NCBI GenBank assembly: GCA_025454565.1
Contig: JALOOE010000340.1
Coordinates: 1 to 7,914 of the forward strand
From: Anaerolineae bacterium
Lineage (GTDB): Bacteria > Chloroflexota > Anaerolineae > CG2-30-64-16
Reading direction: 5' to 3'
Length of the DNA: 7,914 nt
Shown: piece by piece, positions 1-6,326 of the stretch
How positions within the stretch are numbered: the stretch's first letter is position 1
How the letters are laid out: each line of letters opens with the position of its first letter
Made by a program: the position numbers and the translations under genes
Notes under the pieces: model-generated
What the model saw: the letters and a program-made list of their open reading frames with translations, nothing else
Database searches by the model: none
What the model was told of the DNA's origin: nothing

Positions 1-283
1 CGATCGGTTCTCGACCTGGTTTCTGCCCATCGTCGCGGCGATCGCGGCGCTGACGCTCATCATCAGCCGCGATCCGCTGGCGACCGCAGCGGTGCTGGTG
101 GTGGCGTGTTCCTGCTCCATTGCGTTAGCGACGCCGATTGCCATGCTCGCCTCCATCGGCGCGGGCGCGCAGCGCGGCCTGCTGATCAAAGGCGGTCGCT
201 ATCTGGAGTTGCTGGCCCAGGCCGATGTGCTGTTAATCGACAAAACGGGGACGGTGACGCTGGGGAAGCCGCAGGTGACGGAC

Positions 284-398
284 ATTGTGGATTGCGGATT
301 GCGGATTGCTGATTGCCCTGAAGCTTTGACAAGCCAGTCCTCAATCCACAATCCCGCTCCGCTTCGCTCCGGGGACTATAGTCCACAATTCACAATCC
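284..398. repeat. Repeat-rich insert within the ATPase gene, with inverted repeats
   Basis: This segment looks like an intergenic-type repeat lodged inside a coding region. The 11-bp sequence attgtggattg (284-294) is matched exactly on the opposite strand at 342-352 (caatccacaat). A second related arm, agtccacaattcacaatcc, lies at 380-398. The perfect 12-bp palindrome ggactatagtcc sits at 373-384. The insert is read in frame and adds about 30 residues between the phosphorylation site and the His-Pro motif of the ATPase. Its lower GC and simple repeats differ from the surrounding codon-biased sequence. No target-site duplication was recognised, so the exact borders are uncertain. Confidence 0.7.
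289..316 (+). repeat. Four tandem 7-bp repeats (ggattgc)
   Basis: Three exact copies of ggattgc at 289-295, 296-302 and 303-309 are followed by tgattgc at 310-316, with no gaps. Since 7 is not a multiple of 3, the repeat is read in changing phase. Gain or loss of one unit would shift the ATPase frame. Confidence 0.9.
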
Positions 399-473
399 TA
401 TACTTCGCCGCGTCCGCTGAGCGCTACTCGGAGCATCCGTTGGCAGAGGCGGTGCGAGCCGCGGCGCGCGGGC

Positions 474-1145
474 GTGGGCTGGCGCTGGCCGAGCCGGCCG
501 ATTTCACGGCGTTGCCGGGCCTGGGCGGAATGGGAAGCGCAGGGAAAGACGACGCTCTTTGTCGCCGTGGATGGGGTGCTGGTGGGCGCTATCGCCGCGG
601 CCGACACACTGCGGCCTGAGATGCCCGCCGCACTGGCCGCAGTGCGCGCGTTGGGTGTGCGCCACATTGAGCTGCTGACCGGTGATAACGAGCGTGCCGC
701 GAGCGCGCTGGCGGGCAGCCTCGGCATCCCATTCCGGGCGAGCCTGCTCCCGGAAGACAAAATCCGTATCGTCAGAGCGTACCAGGCGCAGGGGCACAAA
801 GTCGCAATGGTCGGTGATGGCGTCAACGACGCGCCGGCGCTGGCTCAGGCCGACGTCGGGATCGCGATGGGCGCGGCCGGCTCCGACATCGCCATCGAGG
901 CCGCGCACGTCGCTTTGATGCGCGAGGATTGGACGCTGGTGCCGGCGTTGTTCCGCATCGCGCATCGCACCATGCGCGTGGTGAAGACCAATCTGGCCTT
1001 CACGGCGATCTATAACGTTGTCGGCTTATCGCTGGCAGCCGTGGGCATCCTGCCTCCCATCCTGGCGGCGGCGGCGCAATCGCTGCCTGATCTGGGCATC
1101 CTCGGAAATTCGTCGCGCCTGTTGCGCCAGCCGAGCGAGGAGTGA
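474..1145 (+). pseudogene. Heavy-metal P1B-type ATPase, 3' part of the interrupted gene
   Basis: This is the C-terminal part of the same metal ATPase. True homology begins near 528 with EAQGKTTLFVAVDG. The ATG at 474 only opens the frame, and the first 18 or so codons are not ATPase-like. Visible P-domain motifs are TGDNE (678-692) and MVGDGVNDAPAL (from 807), followed by the last two membrane helices around KTNLAFTAIYNVVGL and ILAAAAQSLPDLGIL, and the family-typical end NSSRLLR before TGA at 1143-1145. Between LPGLG of the preceding frame and EAQGKT, homologues normally carry roughly 30-50 residues, including the second half of the Gly-rich ATP-binding motif. These are absent here, so the damage is a deletion plus a frame change, not a simple one-base slip. 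The gene converges on the GNAT gene, with 14 bp between the stops. Confidence 0.85.
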
Positions 1146-1159
1146 GCGACGCCTCACCA

Positions 1160-1600
1160 TCAACGTTTCAGGTTGTAGCGATAGACGTTCGTCACGCGTT
1201 GCTCGAAGCCGATGCGCTGATATAAACGGTTAGCGGCTTCTCGCGACGGCCGTGAGGTCAGGTCGACCGTGGTGGCTCCTGCCGCCCTGGCGTGCTCAAG
1301 CGCTGCTTGACAGAGCGCCTCGCCGATGCCCTGGCCGCGGCAGGACGTGTCCACGATCACGTCCTCGATCCACGCGCGCAGCCCGGTCGGGATGCGGAAG
1401 AGCGCCAGGGTCAGCGCGCCGATGATCTCATTACCGCGGCTGAGATCGCGGGCCACGAGCAGCACGATCGCCGGCGATACCACCATCTCGTCAATTTCGG
1501 CCCGCGTCGGTGGCGGGTTGGACGAGGACAGCTGCGGGATCAGGCGCTCAAATGCGGCGACGAGTTCATCGGTGACTTCGGTGACTCTCTCGATTGTCAT
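1160..1600 (-). CDS. GNAT-family N-acetyltransferase
   Basis: A 146-residue cytoplasmic protein of the GNAT fold, which transfers an acetyl group from acetyl-CoA to an amine. The substrate cannot be told from sequence. The acetyl-CoA pyrophosphate loop is RGQGIG (residues 88-93), preceded by the beta strand AWIEDVIVD, and the C-terminal motif is SREAANRLYQRIGF (119-132). The length is normal for a single GNAT domain. The start at ATG 1598-1600 is preferred to an upstream in-frame start at 1744 because a GAGG ribosome-binding site lies 7 bp before it, homology starts there, and the longer form would run through the neighbouring gene. The ATG overlaps the stop of the Fn3-like gene as ATGA, which suggests translational coupling. 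It is the last gene of the - strand cluster. Confidence 0.9.
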   Translation of the reverse strand: MTIERVTEVTDELVAAFERLIPQLSSSNPPPTRAEIDEMVVSPAIVLLVARDLSRGNEIIGALTLALFRIPTGLRAWIEDVIVDTSCRGQGIGEALCQAALEHARAAGATTVDLTSRPSREAANRLYQRIGFEQRVTNVYRYNLKR

Positions 1601-2097
1601 GATTTCGCCTCGCTGGATGGGGATGCATCGGAATTGTTCGGAGGATCGCCCGCCGCGCGCGGCGCTGTGGCGCGCTTCCCGCCCACGATCCAGAGGGTCA
1701 GGACGACAATCGCCAGCCCGCCGAGGACGAGAAGCATCGGCCAATTGGCCCCGCCTGCCCGTGCCGGCGTCACCCCGAGTTTCGTCTGCGTGCCGTTCCG
1801 TTCCACTTCCTCCAACTGATAGTAGTATAGCTTGCCTATCTGAGCGGTGCTATCGACATAATTGTATTTGCCGCCGGTCATCGGATCAGGGGACGGTGGG
1901 ATTAGTTGCTCGTTGATCTTGACATTGAATGGGCCGTCCGGCGACTCACCGCGATAGATGTTGAAGCCTGCGGTGTTGATCTCGGTTTCCGTGCTCCAAT
2001 CGATGCGCACCGGCGCCGAACAACTTGCGCCGAGTAGCATGAGCAAGATCAAGGCCAGGGCGCTCGTCAGGTGTTTTCCGATATGTTGAATCTGCAT
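1597..2097 (-). CDS. Small exported Fn3-like protein, lipoprotein candidate with C-terminal membrane helix
   Basis: A 166-residue protein. Residues 1-26 form a signal sequence with a hydrophobic stretch (ALALILLMLLG) ending at Cys26 in GASC. This is a plausible but imperfect lipobox, since Leu, Val or Ile is usual where Gly stands. Residues about 29-108 resemble a fibronectin type III-like beta-sandwich: RIDWSTETEINTAGFNIYR, then ESPDGPF, then a YYYQLEEVERNG strand. A hydrophobic helix (about 120-138, PMLLVLGGLAIVVLTLW) is followed by Lys-Arg and a short polar tail rich in Asp, Ser and Pro. The start at 2097 has GAGG 6 bp upstream, and the longer in-frame extension has no signal-like features and overlaps the DUF4012 gene. 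It likely sits on the outer face of the membrane. Its function is unknown, and a binding or scaffold role is a guess. Confidence 0.82.
   Translation of the reverse strand: MQIQHIGKHLTSALALILLMLLGASCSAPVRIDWSTETEINTAGFNIYRGESPDGPFNVKINEQLIPPSPDPMTGGKYNYVDSTAQIGKLYYYQLEEVERNGTQTKLGVTPARAGGANWPMLLVLGGLAIVVLTLWIVGGKRATAPRAAGDPPNNSDASPSSEAKS
1608..1611 (-). promoter_or_regulatory. Ribosome-binding site of the GNAT gene
   Basis: On the minus strand GAGG lies 7 bp upstream of the ATG at 1600, inside the 3' end of the preceding gene. It supports the short 146-residue form over longer in-frame starts. Confidence 0.6.
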
Positions 2098-2103
2098 GGC
2101 ATT

Positions 2104-2107
2104 CCTC
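2104..2107 (-). promoter_or_regulatory. Ribosome-binding site of the Fn3-like gene
   Basis: Minus-strand GAGG lies 6 bp before the ATG at 2097, in the 34-bp gap after the DUF4012 stop. It fixes the start at the signal sequence. Confidence 0.6.
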
Positions 2108-2131
2108 GCTCGATGTGGGATGCGCGCCCGT

Positions 2132-3976
2132 TCAGCGCACCGATTCGCACTCGAACTCGCGGTCGCGGCCGAGATCGGTCTGCCAGAGACACGCGCCGGC
2201 CTGCACGTGTAACGGTGGCGCGGCCCCCCCCGCTTGCTTGCGGACGAAGAGCCGATACGGCGCCGCGGCGACGGAGTTCGGCAGTCGATAGCGCAGAACG
2301 ACTTCATGGCTTTCGCCGGGCTTCAAGACGAATTCGCCGCTGAACACGGTAGTGTTGCCTTCGCCGCGGTCGGTCTTGGCGCGTTCCAGACCCTCGGCAG
2401 CCACCATTTCACTGCCTGCCGGCGCGTAGACCCGCAGGTAATCCCAGTAGCAGCGCGCCGCAAGCTCATCGTACGAGTCGCCGTAACGCGGGGTGCGATC
2501 GCAGGGCGTGCCCGGCGCCGGCGGCCGAGCGGTATGCGTATAAGTGAGCGTCAGCGTGGCGCTCAGGCCGGTCCCGTCGGGTGCGACACGATAAGCGATC
2601 TGCGGCTGCACAGCCGCATTCGCTTTGTTGTAGCCAAAATTGGTGTCGACTACCGCGAGATAGTCGCCTTTGCCCGATGGCTGTAGAGCGCCATCCCATC
2701 GTCGTTCCGCTAAGAGAGCCGCGATGTCCGGGTCATCGATGGCCATCTGCAGATGTCGGCCATCCAACATCTCGTAGAACGCCTTCGCCAGCGCGGACGG
2801 ATTCAGGTCGCCACTTTGCAGCTTCGCCATCGCCGCGGCAACCATGATGCCCATGAAATCCTTGCGCTTCTCCCACCAATTCGATGTCGTGGCCTCCTGA
2901 ACTGTGCTCAGTGTCGTAGGGGGCGACTCCCACGCCTGCTTGAGGGCTGCGATCGTGTTCTCGCCGGTGATCTGTTGCGATGTGCCGGGTATCTGCAGTG
3001 AACCCATCGCCTCAACCAAGAGCCTGACAGCCTCCATATCCAGCGCTATGGCGCCGTCGGTGTCGATGCCGCGATCTTGGGCATACAGCGCACGGGCGAC
3101 CAGCGCGCTGGTTGGGAAATCAGGCGACCAATTGCTATCGCGCAGCAGCAGCAGGTCGGCGCCCATCAGTTCGCGCAATGCGGAGGGCGGTTCGGGATGC
3201 GGCTGCTCGAAATTGTCGACCGCGTAGCTGTCGCCCAGCTTGATCTCCGTTACGCGCCCGTTGTCCAACCGTACGTGACCGACGCCGCTGATGAAGCCGC
3301 CGGTGGGACGCAGCTCATCGCTGTTCTGCGCAAGCACCAGATAGGTGCGCGGGCCGATCATGCCGAGCAGCGATGGCGCGACCTGGGCGCCCTTCAGCCC
3401 GGCGCGCGCGAGCGGCAGGAGACGACGCAAGCGCGCCAACTGCGGCGCCAGCTCGGGATGCAGCGGGCCGCGCAGTTCTGCCGCCAGCGCCTCGGCGCGC
3501 GCCATGCGCGTGTCGGCCGCCGCCAACTCCGGGCGTGCGGCGGCGATCAGCGGAAGCGCGCGGGCGAGCAGCTCCCCTTGGCCGCGCTGGCCCAGCAGAT
3601 CCACAACGGGCATCAGTGCATCCAGCGCCTGCCGGCCGCCGCCGGCCAGCTCAATGCCCATCGCGAGCAGTTGCGGCGCGGCGCGCACAGTCGGGCCGAT
3701 CTCGGGTAGCCAGCCTAACAACGGCGCGAGGCCCAGGAAGGGGCGCGCAATCCGTTGGGTCGCCGCGAGATGCGTCTCCAGATTGGCGAGACTATCGCGC
3801 AGAGCCGGCAGCGCGTCCGCCGAGGGATTTCCTACCAGGGTCAGGGCCTGGAGTTGGCGGAGATCCGCCAGCGCCAGGCGCGCCTGAGTCGCCGCGCGAT
3901 AGCCAGTCCAGCCCAGCCAGGCCACGGCAACCACAAGCAAGAAAAGCAAAGCGCCCAGGATGATCTTGGTTTTCAT
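2132..3976 (-). CDS. DUF4012 domain-containing membrane-anchored protein
   Basis: A protein of about 614 residues with a single N-terminal membrane helix (about 4-24, IILGALLFLLVVAVAWLGW). A long Ala/Leu/Arg-rich helical region (about 30-200) follows, then the DUF4012 core. Recognisable core motifs are YLVLAQNSDELRPTGGFI (about 212-229) and RDSNWSPDFPTSA (about 279-291). The C-terminal part is beta-rich, with YRVAPDGTGLSATLTLTYTH, and ends at a TGA at 2132-2134. The bulk should lie outside the cell, by analogy with the single N-terminal anchor. The family's biochemical role is not established, and it is often found near cell-surface polysaccharide genes. A GTG lies directly before the chosen ATG at 3974-3976, and no strong ribosome-binding site is seen for either. 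The gene starts 20 bp after the stop of the DUF2723 gene. Confidence 0.92.
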   Translation of the reverse strand: MKTKIILGALLFLLVVAVAWLGWTGYRAATQARLALADLRQLQALTLVGNPSADALPALRDSLANLETHLAATQRIARPFLGLAPLLGWLPEIGPTVRAAPQLLAMGIELAGGGRQALDALMPVVDLLGQRGQGELLARALPLIAAARPELAAADTRMARAEALAAELRGPLHPELAPQLARLRRLLPLARAGLKGAQVAPSLLGMIGPRTYLVLAQNSDELRPTGGFISGVGHVRLDNGRVTEIKLGDSYAVDNFEQPHPEPPSALRELMGADLLLLRDSNWSPDFPTSALVARALYAQDRGIDTDGAIALDMEAVRLLVEAMGSLQIPGTSQQITGENTIAALKQAWESPPTTLSTVQEATTSNWWEKRKDFMGIMVAAAMAKLQSGDLNPSALAKAFYEMLDGRHLQMAIDDPDIAALLAERRWDGALQPSGKGDYLAVVDTNFGYNKANAAVQPQIAYRVAPDGTGLSATLTLTYTHTARPPAPGTPCDRTPRYGDSYDELAARCYWDYLRVYAPAGSEMVAAEGLERAKTDRGEGNTTVFSGEFVLKPGESHEVVLRYRLPNSVAAAPYRLFVRKQAGGAAPPLHVQAGACLWQTDLGRDREFECESVR

Positions 3977-3996
3977 CACACTACCAAGAAACGCGC

Positions 3997-4366
3997 CTAA
4001 GGCGCGCTCAATCGCACCAGGACACCGTCTGGCGTCTCATTCAGCCCCGCCACGACACCGTCCAGCGCGCCGGCGCGGTACAACGGCCAGCGCCGTTCAG
4101 CTTCGGCGACGAAATCTTCCAGCGGCGGCAGTGTCGCGGCGGACGCCACCGCCCCTTGGGGCGCCACCGCTGCCAGCGCGGGATGATGCCGCAAGAGGCT
4201 GGCCTGATACCACGGAAAGCCGTACAAATGCACGTTGACTGGGGTCACGTCCGGTCGCTGCCGGAGCCCGTAGCGAGTGTACCACAGCGCGAAGGTCGGC
4301 TCGTCGCCGCCGACCAGGATCACTGCGTTCGGCGCCGCGGTCACCAGCGCCGCCTCGATGAAAATC
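3997..4366 (-). CDS. C-terminal soluble part of the frameshifted DUF2723 gene
   Basis: This frame continues the DUF2723 protein after the break. It reads EIFIEAALVTAAPNAVIL, then VGGDEPTFALWYTRYGL and VNVHLYGFPWYQASLL, a segment typical of the extracytoplasmic C-terminal domain that follows the last helix. It ends with TAG at 3997-3999. Joining it to the main part needs one base removed or two added near 4366-4372. A missing GC in the GCGCG run there would restore an AARE junction. Read alone it has only an internal GTG at 4342-4344 and no membrane helix or ribosome-binding site, so it is a remnant of the same gene and not a separate protein. A sequencing or assembly error is as likely as a real mutation, because both halves keep good coding character. 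Confidence 0.85.
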
Positions 4367-5617
4367 TCGCGCAGCCCGATCGCGGCTCAGATCCATCTGC
4401 GGCCAATGGCGCACGGCTCCGATGAGCGGCAGGCCTAGCGCCAACACGATCAGGCTGGCAATGGCCCATCGTTGGCCGCGCCACGCAGCAACGCGCTGAG
4501 CGATCTCGGCCACGCCTTGCGCCAGCCACAAGCAAGCCACGGCCCAAGCCGGAATCAGATAAACGGACGAATCCGCCGCGTCATAGCCGATAGCATAGGC
4601 CGTGTAAGCCGTGGCGACAAGTAGCGTCGTCCACCACCAGGCGCGATCCGTTCGCTCTAGCCGCCACAGTCCCAGCAAGGCGATCAGTGCGCCCCAGGCG
4701 CCGCCGCCAAGCTGCCGGCCGGCTTCAGTCGCCCATGCCGCCAGCCGGCCAGGCAGATAGTTCAACGGCACGCCGAAGACCAAATCGCGGTAGATCACGC
4801 CGGATGCCAGCCATGCGAACCTCTCCGGCGTGTTGGGGTTGCCCCAGTTGACCGGCGGAACGCGGCTGGCCGCCCAGGGCAGGTAGGCGTACGTCGCCAA
4901 GCCCAGCGTGAGGCCGGCCAGGGGCAGGATGCGCGTTCGCCACGCGCCCTGGCGAAGGACTGTTCGCCGCAGCGGCCACATCCAGACGAGCACCCCCGGC
5001 AACATGAGCGCCAGCGTCAGATGATTGCCCAGGCCCACGCCAAGTACGAGGCCCGCGCCCGTCAGCCAGAGCCACGCCCGCCGACCGGCGACCGCGGCCT
5101 CTCGCCAGCGCCACAGCAACCACAGCAGCACGACTACGGCCAGCGCGTTCGGCGTGTAGACCTCGGTGATGACCGCCTGACTCCACAAAGCGGGCGATGT
5201 CGCGAAGATTAGCCCAGCGGCCAGGGCCGCGATATTTCGCCACGGTTGGCCGGCCAGCGTGCGCCGGGCCAGATCGGACAACAGCGCCACCGCCAATGCT
5301 GCGCCGATGGCGGACAGCCAGTTGCCGCCGAGAGCCGGATCACTCGGCGTCAGTCTCACCGCCGCTGCGAGCAGCAGTACATAGGTTGGATAGCCGGTTG
5401 GATGAGGGATGCCGCGCGTCAGCGCCGCTGTCAGCAGATCGCCGCCGTCGGCGCCATTGTGCGCCCATGTGAGCCCCGGAGCGAGGGTGCGAGCGTAGAG
5501 CGCCAGCGCCAGGCCGCCGGTGGTCAGTGCCGGCCACACCGACCGCATCGCTGCGTAATCGGAGGTCGCGTGGGCAGCGGGCGTCTCCTTCTGAGGTCTG
5601 CCCTCAGCGATCTGCAT
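4097..5617 (-). CDS. DUF2723 multi-spanning membrane protein (GT-C-like), main part of a frameshifted gene
   Basis: The protein has many membrane helices and carries the DUF2723 signature near its N-terminus: LTWAHNGADGGD (Asp-Gly-Gly-Asp at about residues 57-60), then IPHPTGYPTYVLLL. Further along are TSPALWSQAVITEVYTPNAL and NWGNPNTPERF. DUF2723 proteins resemble GT-C glycosyltransferases that use lipid-linked sugars on the outer face of the membrane. Transfer of a sugar or mannose-like unit is inference. Homology continues to about 4367 (LSRDRAAR), after which this frame turns into Arg-rich nonsense up to its stop at 4097-4099. The real C-terminus continues in another frame. The start ATG at 5617 overlaps the DUF11 gene by 14 bp. 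ATG 5548 is an alternative, and neither has a clear ribosome-binding site. An upstream in-frame ATG at 5692 is less likely. Confidence 0.87.
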   Translation of the reverse strand: MQIAEGRPQKETPAAHATSDYAAMRSVWPALTTGGLALALYARTLAPGLTWAHNGADGGDLLTAALTRGIPHPTGYPTYVLLLAAAVRLTPSDPALGGNWLSAIGAALAVALLSDLARRTLAGQPWRNIAALAAGLIFATSPALWSQAVITEVYTPNALAVVVLLWLLWRWREAAVAGRRAWLWLTGAGLVLGVGLGNHLTLALMLPGVLVWMWPLRRTVLRQGAWRTRILPLAGLTLGLATYAYLPWAASRVPPVNWGNPNTPERFAWLASGVIYRDLVFGVPLNYLPGRLAAWATEAGRQLGGGAWGALIALLGLWRLERTDRAWWWTTLLVATAYTAYAIGYDAADSSVYLIPAWAVACLWLAQGVAEIAQRVAAWRGQRWAIASLIVLALGLPLIGAVRHWPQMDLSRDRAARDFHRGGAGDRGAERSDPGRRRRADLRAVVHSLRAPAATGRDPSQRAFVRLSVVSGQPLAASSRAGSGGAPRGGGVRRDTAAAGRFRRRS

Positions 5618-6284
5618 CGCAACTGCCGCCCACGCGCGGCAGTTCCGCCGGCGGCGAGACAACTGCGACATTGGCCTTTGCTTGCAGCCCACCCGCCGCC
5701 GATGCGTCTGCCTGGTTGGCGATGGTAGTACCCGCCGGCAAGTTCTCGGCGACGATCGCCTGGAAGATAACCTCCAGCCGCTCGCCCGGCTTCAACTCGT
5801 CCTTCTCGATCCGCAGCGTCCGGTCTTGCCAGGTAGCTCCGGCCCCGGAGATGATCCCCCCGGGCTCCAGCATGGCCGGCAATGCGTCGAGCAAGATCAC
5901 ATTGCGAATGGGGCTTGCCGACCGATTGACCAGGGTCAGGGTGTATTCGACAGGCATGCCGCGCCAGACCCGGCTCGGATTTGCCCTGACGGTCAGGCTG
6001 AGAGGGACGCCGGTCGCCGTTGGGGTGGGAGTAGCCATCGGGATCGGCGTTCCGGCCGCCTTGACTGTCGGTGATGTAGTGGCCACCGCCGCCGTCGGGG
6101 TGATGATGGGTGTTGCTGTGGGAGGTTCCTGCTCGCGGTCCGGCGGCTTTGGCGTACGTGTCGGCACCGTTTGCTGTGAGGATATCTGGTCCGGCGTGGC
6201 CCAGGCCTGCGGGCCAGACGCCATCAACCCGACCAGTACCGCCGCGGCCAACAAATATCCTGCCAGACGATAATTGCGTCTCAT
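5604..6284 (-). CDS. Secreted DUF11 repeat-domain protein with Pro/Thr-rich linker
   Basis: A 226-residue exported protein. Residues 1-29 are a signal peptide (charged RRNYR, hydrophobic core YLLAAAVLVGL, likely cleavage after AWA). Residues about 37-95 are a Pro/Thr/Ala-rich, low-complexity linker of the kind that is often extended and O-glycosylated on surfaces. Residues about 95-210 form one DUF11 beta-sandwich, with LSLTVRANPSRVWRGMPVEYTLTLVN and LLDALPAML as family hallmarks. The C-terminus reads PPAELPRVGGSCDADR, with an LPxxG-like motif at 215-219. No hydrophobic helix or basic tail follows, as a full sortase signal would require. The start at 6284 has GAGG 8 bp upstream. The 42-bp gap after the flippase gene and the 14-bp overlap with DUF2723 fit one operon. 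It is probably a cell-surface or wall-linked protein. Confidence 0.88.
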   Translation of the reverse strand: MRRNYRLAGYLLAAAVLVGLMASGPQAWATPDQISSQQTVPTRTPKPPDREQEPPTATPIITPTAAVATTSPTVKAAGTPIPMATPTPTATGVPLSLTVRANPSRVWRGMPVEYTLTLVNRSASPIRNVILLDALPAMLEPGGIISGAGATWQDRTLRIEKDELKPGERLEVIFQAIVAENLPAGTTIANQADASAAGGLQAKANVAVVSPPAELPRVGGSCDADR

Positions 6285-6326
6285 GGGTATGACCTCAATC
6301 GCCGTGTGCCGTCGTTCGCAACCACC

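Larger units (their letters stand above)
2..619 (+). pseudogene. Heavy-metal P1B-type ATPase, 5' part of an interrupted gene (also cut by window start)
   Basis: This reading frame is open from the window edge and encodes the middle of a metal-transporting P-type ATPase, an inner-membrane pump that moves a metal ion using ATP. In order it shows a hydrophobic helix (FLPIVAAIAALTLII), the transmembrane metal-site helix with CSCSIALATP (CSCS at 107-118), the phosphorylation motif DKTGT with its Asp at 239-241, and the nucleotide-domain motif SEHPLAEAV (His-Pro at 434-439). Between KPQVTDIV and FAASAERY it carries about 30 extra residues from an in-frame repeat insert. Homology stops at LPGLG (about 526). 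The remaining codons to the stop at 617-619 are out-of-frame sequence, and the pump continues in another frame. The usual motif is CPC, so CSC leaves metal specificity open. It is probably non-functional as sequenced, but assembly error is possible. Confidence 0.85.

Noticed and set aside
1142..1157. Possible terminator hairpin GTGAG/CTCAC between the convergent ATPase and GNAT genes
   Set aside because: The stem is only 5 bp with a 6-base loop and no T-run on either strand, so it could easily be chance.
1747..1770. Sortase-like signal PARAGG followed by a hydrophobic helix and Lys-Arg in the Fn3-like protein
   Set aside because: Spacing does not match LPxTG (no Leu-Pro, and three residues between Pro and Gly), and a 24-residue polar tail follows the basic residues.
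3345..3963. Long plus-strand open frames of 180-210 residues opposite the DUF4012 gene
   Set aside because: They are Arg/Ala/Pro-rich, have no recognisable domain, and are explained as GC-rich shadows of the real minus-strand gene.
6008..6172. Low-complexity stretch that could be taken for a DNA repeat
   Set aside because: It is explained by Pro/Thr codons of the linker in the DUF11 protein.
5527..6273. A 248-residue plus-strand open frame opposite the DUF11 gene
   Set aside because: The minus-strand frame has a signal peptide, a DUF11 domain and a ribosome-binding site. The plus-strand frame has none of these and looks like a complement artefact.
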